In this document: positions 9,505 through 17,221 of the stretch, piece by piece
How positions within the stretch are numbered: position 1 is the first letter of the stretch
Layout: every line of letters begins with the position of its first letter
Assembly: GCA_052139695.1 (NCBI GenBank)
Contig: JBKQWF010000106.1
Span: 56,203 to 120,202 of the forward strand
Source: PLGF01 sp052139695
GTDB lineage: Bacteria; Verrucomicrobiota; Verrucomicrobiia; Limisphaerales; Palsa-1400
Direction of reading: 5' to 3'
Length of the DNA stretch: 64,000 bases
The notes under the pieces: model-generated
The model's database searches: none
What the model was told of the DNA's origin: nothing
What the model saw: only the letters and a program-made list of their open reading frames with translations
Made by a program: the position numbers and the translations under genes

Positions 9505-9812
9505 GATTTATGGTGAATTAAAGAGGCACGGAGCCAGCCAGGCCATCACGGCATTGTCCTTCCCGTACGCCAGCCAGGAATGCCCCGCCACGACCAAAAG
9601 AATGGCCACGCCGCGCAATCCATCGAGGGAATCGCTCCGTTTCATATCAAACCGCCCGTGGGCCGGAAAATTCCACTATTATTTTGATAACTGCCTTTAG
9701 TCCTAATAGTCAACTAAATCCAGATCGATTTTCTTTTTTGACAGTTTGGCGGACGCCGCGGCTCCAAGATATTTTCATTTGCGCCGGGAATTTTTCTCGC
9801 CTCAGCCGTGGA

Positions 9813-11060
9813 ATGCATCAACATCCCCTTATGACAACACGGCAGAATGCTGTGGTCGTCGCCCATAGCGGCGTGCATCAGGCCTTTCAGATCGCTCAAG
9901 CAGCGCAGGAGGCCGGCCTGCTCGAGGCGTTTTACACCTCAATTCTTGACGCGCCGGGAAAATGGGGCGGAAGAATGGCCCAATGGGCCGGACATGACGC
10001 TCTTTTGTCCAGGCGCTCCGACGGGTTGGCCCCTCGTCGAGTCATCGAATATCCCTGGCCGGAAGTCAAAGCAAGGCTGGGCCGGTTTCTTTCTCCCCAT
10101 GCATTGAACGGGGCGATTTTCGCGGCGCAGGAGTTTGACCGGTGGGTCGCCCAACAACTGCGGCGCTCTTCCAGCAAAATATTCATCGGGGTAGAAAATG
10201 GCGCATTTCATTCATTTCCGGTGGCAAAAGAGAGGGGAATGAAACTTATCTATGATTGTCCCGGCTATAACGCCCGCCATACTCAAGCCGCCGCGGAAGA
10301 AACGGCGCGTCGTTTTGGCTTGGCGGTGGTCGATACAGGCGACACCCCGGAAATGACCCGCCGCAAGGAAATTGAAATCAGCCTGGCGGATTGTGTTCTA
10401 TGCTGTTCACAGACGCACGCTGAGAGCCTGCGGCCTTTGGGTGCTTCCGCGGAAAGGACTGTTATTAACCCATTATGGATCGATTCGAGCCGCTGGTTTC
10501 CCCCGAAGCTGGAGAAGGCGTCACAGCGGGGAAAATTGCGCGTGGTCTATGCCGGCAAGATCACCTTGCGCAAAGGAATTCCCTTCCTTATAGAAGCGGC
10601 GCGGGTCCTGGGAAACGACGCTGAACTAACCCTTGTGGGAGAGATAACGACCGATGTATTGCCGCTGTTGCAAAAGCCTGAACCCTTTTTGACAGTGAAC
10701 GCGCCCGTTTCCAAACCGGCGCTGCGCCAAGTTTATTGGGAGAACGACATTCTGGTTCTGCCGTCCCTGGGCGATTCCTTTGGCTACGTCGCATTGGAGG
10801 CCATGGCCTGCGGAAGACCTGTCATCGTAACAGACCATTGCGGCGTCCCTCTTCCCGATCCGTCCTGGCGCGTGCCGGTGATGAACAGCGAGGCCATCGC
10901 GCGGCGGCTCAACCATTACATGGCAAATCGCCTCGCGTTGCGAGACGACGGGCGAATGGCAGCAGAATTTGCCCGGCAATTCACGCCGGAACGATACCGT
11001 GATGGAATCAGGCGTTTATTGACGCGTCTTCTGCCGCAAAGCACCGGAGTGAATTCTTGA
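9813..11060 (+). CDS. Glycosyltransferase, GT-B fold (group 1/GT4 type)
   Basis: The protein of about 415 residues has the two Rossmann halves of GT-B enzymes. The N-terminal half has VVVAHSGVHQAFQIAQAAQEAG. The C-terminal half has LRVVYAGKITLRKGIPFLIEA and the nucleotide-sugar motif LPSLGDSFGYVALEAMACGRPVI, with the two Glu/Asp positions of the EX7E pattern. It probably adds a sugar from a nucleotide donor to a lipid-linked glycan at the inner membrane. The frame is open from 9684; ATG 9813 or 9831 fits the family start better, and neither has a strong ribosome site. The next gene begins within a few bases of the stop, so the two are likely co-translated. Confidence 0.85.
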   Translation: MHQHPLMTTRQNAVVVAHSGVHQAFQIAQAAQEAGLLEAFYTSILDAPGKWGGRMAQWAGHDALLSRRSDGLAPRRVIEYPWPEVKARLGRFLSPHALNGAIFAAQEFDRWVAQQLRRSSSKIFIGVENGAFHSFPVAKERGMKLIYDCPGYNARHTQAAAEETARRFGLAVVDTGDTPEMTRRKEIEISLADCVLCCSQTHAESLRPLGASAERTVINPLWIDSSRWFPPKLEKASQRGKLRVVYAGKITLRKGIPFLIEAARVLGNDAELTLVGEITTDVLPLLQKPEPFLTVNAPVSKPALRQVYWENDILVLPSLGDSFGYVALEAMACGRPVIVTDHCGVPLPDPSWRVPVMNSEAIARRLNHYMANRLALRDDGRMAAEFARQFTPERYRDGIRRLLTRLLPQSTGVNS

Positions 11061-11659
11061 AAACAATGCTCAGTCAACTTTGGAACAACAGACGCAAGCC
11101 AGCGATGGGCACAGCAATGTGGTTCAAGGAATGGGCCAAGCGCCTTTGGACTTTCCCGTCGCTGCTGAACTTCTGCTGGCGCGTGTCGAGGTTAAAATGG
11201 CGGGGCGCGCGCATTGGGAGCGGAAGCGTCTTGTCCGCCCTTGGGCTTAATGGCAGGCCTCAGTTGCTGCGAGTTGGCCAAGACTCCTTTATTGGCCGCG
11301 TCGAGATGCAGTTGGAAGCAACCGTGGAAATCGGCTCCATGGTCTGCATCAACGACGGAGTCAGAATAATTACCGCGAGTCATGATGTCCGGGACCCGGC
11401 CTGGGGCCAAGTGGCACGGCCGATTCGGATCTTGGATTACGCGTGGATCGCGACGGGAGCCGTCCTCTTGCCCGGCGTGACTGTTGGCCGTGGCAGCGTG
11501 GTGGGAGCGCACGCTGTTGTCAGCAAAAACGTCCCGGATTATGCCATTGCGGTGGGCAATCCGGCGAATATCCGGGAAAACGCGCGGGCGCGGGAATTAC
11601 GATATAGCCCCACTCGTTTTTTAACTTTCCAAGCCGCCTGGAGGGAAATTCCAAACTGA
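11057..11659 (+). CDS. Hexapeptide-repeat O-acyltransferase (WbbJ-like)
   Basis: The roughly 200-residue protein has the left-handed beta-helix signature: repeated [LIV]GxxxxI steps (GSMVCINDGVRIIT, AWIATGAVLLPGVTVG, GSVVGAHAVVSKNVPDYAIAVGNPA) near residues 95-180. The family transfers acetyl or other acyl groups from CoA to sugars; the SHDV segment near residue 112 supplies the likely catalytic His. Translation may begin at TTG 11057, overlapping the previous stop (TTGA), or at ATG 11066. Position directly behind a glycosyltransferase and before an acyltransferase-3 gene points to decoration of a surface polysaccharide. Confidence 0.85.
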   Translation: MKTMLSQLWNNRRKPAMGTAMWFKEWAKRLWTFPSLLNFCWRVSRLKWRGARIGSGSVLSALGLNGRPQLLRVGQDSFIGRVEMQLEATVEIGSMVCINDGVRIITASHDVRDPAWGQVARPIRILDYAWIATGAVLLPGVTVGRGSVVGAHAVVSKNVPDYAIAVGNPANIRENARARELRYSPTRFLTFQAAWREIPN

Positions 11660-11704
11660 GAGTTAAATCTTGGCAGAAACCGCCGCGCTTCATAAGAATA
11701 GGCC

Positions 11705-12811
11705 ATGCTAGAGCCCGTCCCCGCGATTTCAGAGAAAGGGCAGCCTATTGCGCCGTTTGACGCGCGGGCCAAAGCTTTGCGAGGTTCAGAGGCATTGGAT
11801 CAATGGCGGGGCCTGGCGCTCATCCTGGTCCTGATTTCGCATGGCTTTTTCCACACCGGGCGGGTTAATGGGGCGGGTCGGGTCGGGGTAAACCTTTTTT
11901 TCTTCATTTCCGGCATTTTGGTCTTCCGTTCCCTGACCAAGGAGAAGGAAGAAGGCTGGGACAAAACAAGATCGTTTTGGTGGCGCCGTTTGCGGCGGTT
12001 GTATCCGGCCCTCATCGCCTACGTGGTGACAATGTTGGTCGCGGCTCTTTTTCTCCAGCGTTTGCCGAATCAACCCCCGCCGCGGGATTGGGCCAGCTAC
12101 GCGCGTTCGGCGCCGTTCGCCTTGGCCTATGTGATCAACTACGCGGCAAGCGCCCCGATGGCCTTGGGGCATCTCTGGAGTCTGTCCTGCGAAATGCAGT
12201 TTTATTTGCTGGGGCCGCTCATCTTTCTCTGCGGAGGCAGGACGATGCAGCAACGCTTGGCGGTGTTTGGGACCCTGACGGCCGGCTTGGCCGGGCTGGG
12301 GCTGATTTACCCTTTAAAATCGGCGCATTATGAAGTGGCGAAATACCACTTTGAAATAGCGGTGTGGCCGATGATGGTGGGGTTTTTCTGCGAGTATGCC
12401 CGAAATTGGTTTCTCAAATTGCCACTGGCTTTGGTCAAAGTGATATTCGCCCTGGGTATTTTTTCGCTGGCGGCGGCGTTGTCTCTGATGTTCCTGGGAA
12501 TGGAGATGAAGAAAATGGTCATCGGCGTAGGCGGGTTTCTGCTTCTTCCTTGTCTCTTGGGCTATCTTTTCGGGTTGCCGATGCCGGGCAAAGCGGGCTG
12601 CTTTTTGCGTTGGATCGGGGAGCGGACTTATTCCATCTACCTCTGGCAGCAGCCCTTCACCCTGTGCAATTTTCTTCCTACTCTCCTGCATCCGGCTGGG
12701 GCGGCCCTGGCGATCCCGGTGGGCGCGGTCTGGTTTCGATGGTTTGAAAAACCGTTCTTAAGCGCCAATCGATCGCATCGGATCAGCGGGGCTGGCGCCG
12801 CAAGGCGATAA
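11705..12811 (+). CDS. Acyltransferase-3 membrane protein (OafA/NodX type)
   Basis: The 368-residue protein has about ten membrane segments and the family landmarks ALDQWRGLALILVLISHGFF (residues 32-51), VGVNLFFFISGILVF, WWRRLRRLYPAL and LGHLWSLSCEMQFYLLGPL. It ends with IYLWQQPFTLCNF. The His of ISHG is the conserved catalytic position of this fold. It probably O-acylates a cell-surface glycan in the inner membrane. It is an intact counterpart to the interrupted gene at 7903-9645 but differs strongly in sequence, so the two are not a recent duplication. The first 30 residues are not conserved and the start could lie later. Confidence 0.85.
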   Translation: MLEPVPAISEKGQPIAPFDARAKALRGSEALDQWRGLALILVLISHGFFHTGRVNGAGRVGVNLFFFISGILVFRSLTKEKEEGWDKTRSFWWRRLRRLYPALIAYVVTMLVAALFLQRLPNQPPPRDWASYARSAPFALAYVINYAASAPMALGHLWSLSCEMQFYLLGPLIFLCGGRTMQQRLAVFGTLTAGLAGLGLIYPLKSAHYEVAKYHFEIAVWPMMVGFFCEYARNWFLKLPLALVKVIFALGIFSLAAALSLMFLGMEMKKMVIGVGGFLLLPCLLGYLFGLPMPGKAGCFLRWIGERTYSIYLWQQPFTLCNFLPTLLHPAGAALAIPVGAVWFRWFEKPFLSANRSHRISGAGAARR

Positions 12812-12836
12812 GACACGGATGGCAAAATAATATTAC

Positions 12837-12873
12837 TTATAGTCTATTGCGCGCATCAGGGGTAAGACTATAA
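12837..12873 (+). promoter_or_regulatory. Inverted repeat over a candidate promoter of the HTH-receiver gene
   Basis: TTATAGTCT (12837-12845) is repeated exactly in reverse as AGACTATAA (12865-12873), with 19 bp between. The same stretch holds a possible sigma-70 promoter: TTGCGC at 12847-12852, a 16-bp gap, and TATAAC at 12869-12874, which places a transcript start shortly before the GTG at 12896. An operator across both promoter elements, next to a gene for an HTH protein, suggests autoregulation. This is seen in sequence only; binding is inferred. Confidence 0.4.
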
Positions 12874-12895
12874 CCTAGACTTCAACATCACATTC

Positions 12896-13627
12896 GTGTT
12901 GCCGTTACAAATCATATCGAATCTGGGCGAGTCCGTGAGAAGCCTGCGTCGCCGCCTGGGCATTTCCCAAGAACAGTTGGCCGAACGCGCCGATCTGCAC
13001 CAGACGTATATCGCGGGAATTGAAGTCGGGGGGCGAAACCCCACGCTCAAGACCGTGGAGAAGCTGGCGCGGGCTTTGCAAGTCTCCAGCGCCGCGCTGC
13101 TCTTGCACGCCAGCGGAACCGTTGGGCGCGGGGAACCGGCCAGCGGCAGATCATCCGCCGGCGAATACGTGGACATCCTGGTGGTCGAAGACAACCCCAA
13201 TGACGTGGAGCTAACCGTGCAGGCGTTCAAACATGCCAGAATGACCAATTCCGTCCAGGTCGTTCGTGATGGCAAGGAAGCCTTGGAATTCCTTTTTTGC
13301 ACCGGGAGCTTTGCCCACCGCAAGATGGAGGATCGGCCCCACTTGGTGTTGCTGGACCTGAATCTGCCCAAAATCGGGGGATTGGATGTGCTGCGCCGGA
13401 TCAAGGGAGACGAACGGACCCGGCTCATTCCAGTGGTGGTATTAACCGCATCGCGGGACAGCCAGGATCTCGCCCTCTGCCGGCACCTGGGCGCGGAAAC
13501 TTTCATTGTCAAGCCTGTGGATTTCCAAGGGTTGAGCCAGGCCACGCCTCAATTGAACCTCAATTGGGCGCTGCTCAAGCCGCCAGAGGCGAGAGAAAGC
13601 GACTTCCGTGAGACTTTTTCCGTATGA
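12896..13627 (+). CDS. XRE-type HTH fused to a response-regulator receiver
   Basis: Residues 8-70 form a Cro/CI-type helix-turn-helix (VRSLRRRLGISQEQLAERAD, then IEVGGRNPTLKTVEKLARAL). A linker follows, and residues 93-225 form a receiver domain of the Rcp1/CheY-like class with acidic pocket ED at 98-99, phospho-acceptor Asp154 in LVLLDLNLPKIGG, Thr in VVLTAS and Lys in IVKPVD. The usual order of a response regulator is receiver first and output domain last; here a phage-repressor-type HTH comes first. The start is GTG 12896. It heads a row of kinase and receiver genes on the same strand and could be phosphorylated by the kinase at 13674. Confidence 0.85.
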   Translation: MLPLQIISNLGESVRSLRRRLGISQEQLAERADLHQTYIAGIEVGGRNPTLKTVEKLARALQVSSAALLLHASGTVGRGEPASGRSSAGEYVDILVVEDNPNDVELTVQAFKHARMTNSVQVVRDGKEALEFLFCTGSFAHRKMEDRPHLVLLDLNLPKIGGLDVLRRIKGDERTRLIPVVVLTASRDSQDLALCRHLGAETFIVKPVDFQGLSQATPQLNLNWALLKPPEARESDFRETFSV

Positions 13628-13673
13628 GGCACGTGACTGAGAACAGCGGTTGAAATGAGGGCCCACACTCCTT

Positions 13674-15179
13674 ATGCGGACCGAACAACAACTTAAGGCC
13701 TCGTTGAAAGAAATTGACGATTTAAAGGCCGCGCTGGACGAACACGCCATCGTCGCCATCACCGACCCGCGGGGGAAAATCAACTACGTCAACGACAAAT
13801 TTTGCGCCATTTCCCAGTATTCCCGCCTGGAACTGCTCGGTCAGGATCATCGCCTCATCAATTCGGGATTCCATTCCAAGGACTTTATCCGTGATTTATG
13901 GACGACCATCGCCCGGGGCAAGGTCTGGAAGGGCGAGATCAAAAATAAAGCCAAGGACGGTTCGTTTTACTGGGTGGACACGACCATTGTGCCGTTTCTC
14001 AACGAGGACGGGAAACCCCGTCAATACGTGGCCACCCGCGCGGACATTACCGAGCGCAAGCGCGCCGAAGAACAATTAAAGGCTTCTCTCAAAGAAGTGG
14101 GCGATTTGAAGGCTGCCCTCGACGAACACGCGATTGTCGCCATCACCGATCCGCAGGGGAAAATCAACTACGTCAACGATAAGTTTTGCGCCATTTCCAA
14201 GTACTCCCGCGGGGAGTTGCTCGGCCAGGATCATCGGCTCATCAATTCGGGATTTCATTCCAAGGACTTCATCCGCAATTTATGGACGACCATCGCGCAG
14301 GGCAAAGTCTGGAAGGGCGAAATCAGAAACAAAGCCAAGGACGGCTCGTATTACTGGGTGGACACGACCATTGTGCCGTTTCTCAACGAAGAGGGCAAAC
14401 CGCGCCAATACGTCGCCATCCGGGCGGACATTACCGAACGCAAGGCGGCGGAGGAAAAAATCCTGCAAATGAATGTCGAGCTGGAAGAGCGGGTCATTGA
14501 GCGAACGTCTGAGTTGGAAGCTTTTTCCTACTCCGTCTCGCACGATCTGCGCGCGCCGGTGCGCGCCATCGGCGGGTTTGCCCGCATGGTGCGGGCGGAG
14601 TTTGCCGCGCAACTGCCTCCAGAAGCCCGCCAGAAGCTCGACCGCATTCACGTAAACGCGATGAAAATGGGGCAATTGATTGATGGGCTGCTGACTTTTT
14701 CACGATTAAACCGCCAGCCGCTCAACAAACGGAAGGTCTCTCCCGGAGCGATTGTGAATCGCGCTTTGGAGGAACTCCAAGCGGAGCAAGCCAACCGGAA
14801 CGTGGAGTTTTCCGTGGCCGATTTGCCCGATTGCCAGGCCGACCCGGTCCTGTTGCAACAGGTCTTTACCAACCTGATTTCCAACGCGCTCAAGTATTCA
14901 CGGCAGCGCAGTCCGGCCCTCATCGAAATCGGCACGCGTTTCAAAGAAGGGCGGTTAGCCTATTTCGTCAAAGATAACGGCGCCGGATTTGAGATGGAAT
15001 ACGCGCACAAACTTTTTGGGGTCTTCCAGCGGTTGCACCGGGCGGAGGAATTTGAAGGGATCGGCGTGGGACTGGCCATCGTGCAACGCATTATTCAGCG
15101 CCACGGCGGGCGTGTTTGGGCGGAAGGCGTGCCGGACCAGGGCGCGACCTTTCACTTCACCCTGGAGGGCGCGAATTAA
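13674..15179 (+). CDS. Sensor histidine kinase with two near-identical PAS domains
   Basis: The 501-residue kinase has no membrane segment, so it is cytoplasmic. Two PAS/PAC units occupy residues 4-131 and 132-259. A HisKA domain follows, with phospho-acceptor His290 in SYSVSHDLRAPVRAI. The HATPase domain has the N box NLISNALKYS, G1 box DNGAGFEM and G2 box GIGVGLAIVQRII. This is the phytochrome-type kinase layout that usually works with Rcp-like receivers, and one such gene (15175-15633) overlaps its stop. What the PAS domains sense cannot be read from sequence. Confidence 0.9.
   Translation: MRTEQQLKASLKEIDDLKAALDEHAIVAITDPRGKINYVNDKFCAISQYSRLELLGQDHRLINSGFHSKDFIRDLWTTIARGKVWKGEIKNKAKDGSFYWVDTTIVPFLNEDGKPRQYVATRADITERKRAEEQLKASLKEVGDLKAALDEHAIVAITDPQGKINYVNDKFCAISKYSRGELLGQDHRLINSGFHSKDFIRNLWTTIAQGKVWKGEIRNKAKDGSYYWVDTTIVPFLNEEGKPRQYVAIRADITERKAAEEKILQMNVELEERVIERTSELEAFSYSVSHDLRAPVRAIGGFARMVRAEFAAQLPPEARQKLDRIHVNAMKMGQLIDGLLTFSRLNRQPLNKRKVSPGAIVNRALEELQAEQANRNVEFSVADLPDCQADPVLLQQVFTNLISNALKYSRQRSPALIEIGTRFKEGRLAYFVKDNGAGFEMEYAHKLFGVFQRLHRAEEFEGIGVGLAIVQRIIQRHGGRVWAEGVPDQGATFHFTLEGAN
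13683..14450 (+). repeat. Tandem duplication of a PAS-coding unit (2 x 384 bp)
   Basis: Units 13683-14066 and 14067-14450 code for 128-residue PAS/PAC modules differing at 13 positions by my count. Gene parts normally drift far more than this, so the duplication is recent or is kept uniform by gene conversion. Confidence 0.85.
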
Positions 15180-15633
15180 TACGACAAATCCATCTGAGGA
15201 AACGGCGGAGATTGTGCTGGTCGAGGACAGCCCCGACGATGTGGACTTCTTTGTCCACACCTTTGAGAAGGCCGGGCTGGCGGCGCGCTTGCATATCATT
15301 CCAGACGGCGCGGAGGCGTTGGACTTCGTCTTTTGCACCGGCCGCTACGCTACCCGCGCCGCGCCTCATCGCCCCAAAGTCATCATTCTGGATTTGAAAC
15401 TGCCCAAGGTGAGCGGGCTGGAAGTCCTGCGGCGCTTGAAAGCCGACCCGCGGACCCGAACCATTCCGGTCGTGGTTTTGAGTTCTTCCCAGGAGGAGCG
15501 TGATCTGGTCGCCAGCTATGAGCTCGGAGTGAACAGCTACATCGTCAAACCGATGGAGTTCGACGACTTCAGCAAGTCCGCCCAAATGATCGGTCAATAC
15601 TGGCTGCAATTCAACCACCCGCCCAGATTCTGA
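15175..15633 (+). CDS. Rcp1-like response regulator, receiver domain only
   Basis: The roughly 150-residue protein is a stand-alone receiver with EIVLVEDSPDDVDFF, phospho-acceptor Asp in VIILDLKLPK, and SSS and IVKPM at the usual Thr/Ser and Lys positions. Insertions such as FVFCTGRYATRAAPHRP mark the phytochrome-partner subgroup. No ATG, GTG or TTG lies between the end of the kinase and the conserved core, apart from a GTG inside the first beta strand. An ATT at 15175, inside the kinase stop region, has GGAGGG (15164-15169) at good spacing and may be the start. The frame is also open far upstream inside the kinase gene. The start is therefore uncertain; the domain is not. Confidence 0.8.
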   Translation: MNTTNPSEETAEIVLVEDSPDDVDFFVHTFEKAGLAARLHIIPDGAEALDFVFCTGRYATRAAPHRPKVIILDLKLPKVSGLEVLRRLKADPRTRTIPVVVLSSSQEERDLVASYELGVNSYIVKPMEFDDFSKSAQMIGQYWLQFNHPPRF

Positions 15634-15642
15634 TTCCACCCC

Positions 15643-17196
15643 ATGACAACTCAACTTAAAGTCCTGATGGTTGAAGATTCACCTGACGACACGGATTTGG
15701 TCCTCTGCGAATTGCGCCGTGCCGGATTTGACCCGCAATGGAAGCGGGTCGAGACGGAGAGGGAATTTCTCGCCGAAATTGAGAAACTGCCGGACATCGT
15801 CCTTTCCGATTATTCGATGCCGCGCTTCAGCGGGCTGCAGGCGGCCAAACTTCTGCGCGAAAGCGGCTTAAACATCCCGTTCATCCTCGTTTCCGGAACA
15901 GTGGGCGAAGAAAGCGCCGTCGAGGCCATCAGGAACGGCGCCACCGACTATTTGCTCAAAGACCGGCTGACACGCCTGGGCTCAGCCGTGACCCGTGCCT
16001 TGCGGGAAGCCCAGGACCGAAAGAAGTTGGAAGAAGAAGTGGCCTCGCGCGCGCGGATGCAAGAGCAACTGCGCCAGGCGCAGAAGATGGAGGCGATTGG
16101 GCAACTGGCCGGGGGGGTGGCGCACGATTTTAACAACATCCTCACCGCAACCCTGATGCAATTGAATCTGTTGCAACAGAATCCCCACTTGAGCCCGGGG
16201 ACCAAGGAATCTCTCAAGGAGATCGAAAAAGAGACCCACCGGGCGTCGAATCTGACACGCCAACTCTTGTTGTTCAGCCAGCGGCAAGCTGCCCGCGTCC
16301 AACCGTTGGACCTGGACTTGCTGATCCAGGAACTGCTGAAAATGTTGCGCCGCCTGCTGGGTGAGAACATCGAGGTTGTTTTCCCGGGTTGTCCCGGCGC
16401 CCATTGGGTTTGCGCCGATCCGAGCATGATGGAACAGGTGGTGATGAATTTGTGCATCAACTCTCGCGATGCGATGCCCAGGGGCGGGCGGATCACCATT
16501 TCCACCACCAAAGTCGAGATTCGGGCCCAGTCAGCCGTTCCAAAGTCCCGGCCCGGATGGTTTGTCTGCTTGTCGATATCCGACACCGGATGTGGCATGG
16601 ATGAGACGGTCATGGAAAGGATATTTGAGCCCTTCTTTACAACCAAAGAACGGGGCAAAGGGACCGGGTTAGGACTGGCGACAGTCTATGGGATCGTTAA
16701 ACAACACGAAGGCTGGGTTGAAGTGGAAAGCAAACCGAGCCAAGGCAGCTCCTTCCGAGTTTATCTTCCCGCGGGGACAAGTTCTTTGAGCGACTCTGGC
16801 GCTTCCCATCCGGCTAAGGAAATCAAAGGCGGTTCCGAGACGATCTTGCTGGTGGAGGATGAGTTGTTTCTGCGCCGCTTGGCGGCCATGTGTTTGCGCA
16901 AATTGGGTTACGCGGTTTTTGAGGCGGGCAATGGGCTGGAAGCCCTGGACTTATGGGAACAACACCGCCAGGAAATCGCATTGTTGTTAACGGATATGTT
17001 AATGCCGGGAAACATATCCGGTTTGGATTTGGCCATGCGGCTCAAAAAGGAAAAGGCGTCTTTGAAAGTTGTCAGTTGCAGCGGATACAGCGCGGATTTG
17101 GACCTGATAGCCGAACATGGAATTGACTATCTCCCCAAACCCTACGCGCCAGCCGCTTTGGCGACCATCGTGCGGCATTGCTTGGACAAACCCTGA
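15643..17196 (+). CDS. Hybrid histidine kinase (receiver - HisKA - HATPase - receiver)
   Basis: The 517-residue protein begins with a receiver (Asp56 in DIVLSDYSMPRFSG) and a short coiled linker. A HisKA domain of the NtrB-like type follows, with His161 in LAGGVAHDFNNIL, then a HATPase domain with ISDTGCGMDE and GKGTGLGLATVYGIV. The C-terminal receiver has Asp451 in LLTDMLMPGNISG. No membrane segment is present, so the signal probably arrives by phosphorylation of the N-terminal receiver. It starts 9 bp after the small receiver gene and belongs to the same transcription unit, giving a possible phosphorelay from the PAS kinase through the receiver proteins. It is convergent with the chemoreceptor, 25 bp away. 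Confidence 0.9.
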   Translation: MTTQLKVLMVEDSPDDTDLVLCELRRAGFDPQWKRVETEREFLAEIEKLPDIVLSDYSMPRFSGLQAAKLLRESGLNIPFILVSGTVGEESAVEAIRNGATDYLLKDRLTRLGSAVTRALREAQDRKKLEEEVASRARMQEQLRQAQKMEAIGQLAGGVAHDFNNILTATLMQLNLLQQNPHLSPGTKESLKEIEKETHRASNLTRQLLLFSQRQAARVQPLDLDLLIQELLKMLRRLLGENIEVVFPGCPGAHWVCADPSMMEQVVMNLCINSRDAMPRGGRITISTTKVEIRAQSAVPKSRPGWFVCLSISDTGCGMDETVMERIFEPFFTTKERGKGTGLGLATVYGIVKQHEGWVEVESKPSQGSSFRVYLPAGTSSLSDSGASHPAKEIKGGSETILLVEDELFLRRLAAMCLRKLGYAVFEAGNGLEALDLWEQHRQEIALLLTDMLMPGNISGLDLAMRLKKEKASLKVVSCSGYSADLDLIAEHGIDYLPKPYAPAALATIVRHCLDKP

Positions 17197-17221
17197 CTCG
17201 TCCGTCTGACAACACCCGTTC

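Larger units (their letters stand above)
8895..9512 (-). mobile_element. IS200/IS605-type insertion element, 618 bp
   Basis: The element carries one Y1-transposase gene and hairpins close to both ends (8899-8917 and 9488-9504), with no terminal inverted repeats and no target duplication, as expected for IS200/IS605 elements that move as single strands. Its limits follow from the split acyltransferase: on the minus strand the gene reads AATTCAC, then the element, then TGATTGCC. The upstream end thus lies directly after TTCAC and the downstream end finishes in TCAC, matching how the family uses a short target sequence next to its left end. Extra inverted repeats sit inside, for example GACTCCC at 9457-9463 with GGGAGTC at 9480-9486, and AAAGCGG-type stems near 8935 and 8965. 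Confidence 0.85.
7903..9645 (-). pseudogene. Acyltransferase-3 (OafA/YrhL-like) gene interrupted by an IS element
   Basis: The body of the gene (8894 down to 7903) encodes the multi-pass membrane acyltransferase-3 fold with GVRLFFVLSGYLITTLL, FYARRALRIFPAF and LWTLSLEEQFYLFWP. Its expected N-terminus, with the family block SLDGLRGVAILLVVAGHSW, is found 618 bp upstream, between 9645 and 9513. Removing 8895-9512 joins the two parts in frame as CLFNS-LIAALGVRLFF and restores a 374-residue protein from ATG 9645. Such enzymes O-acylate surface polysaccharides, and the downstream glycosyltransferase and second acyltransferase fit a glycan cluster. As it stands the protein lacks its catalytic first helix (the His of AGHSW), so the gene is most likely inactive unless the element excises precisely. 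Confidence 0.88.
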
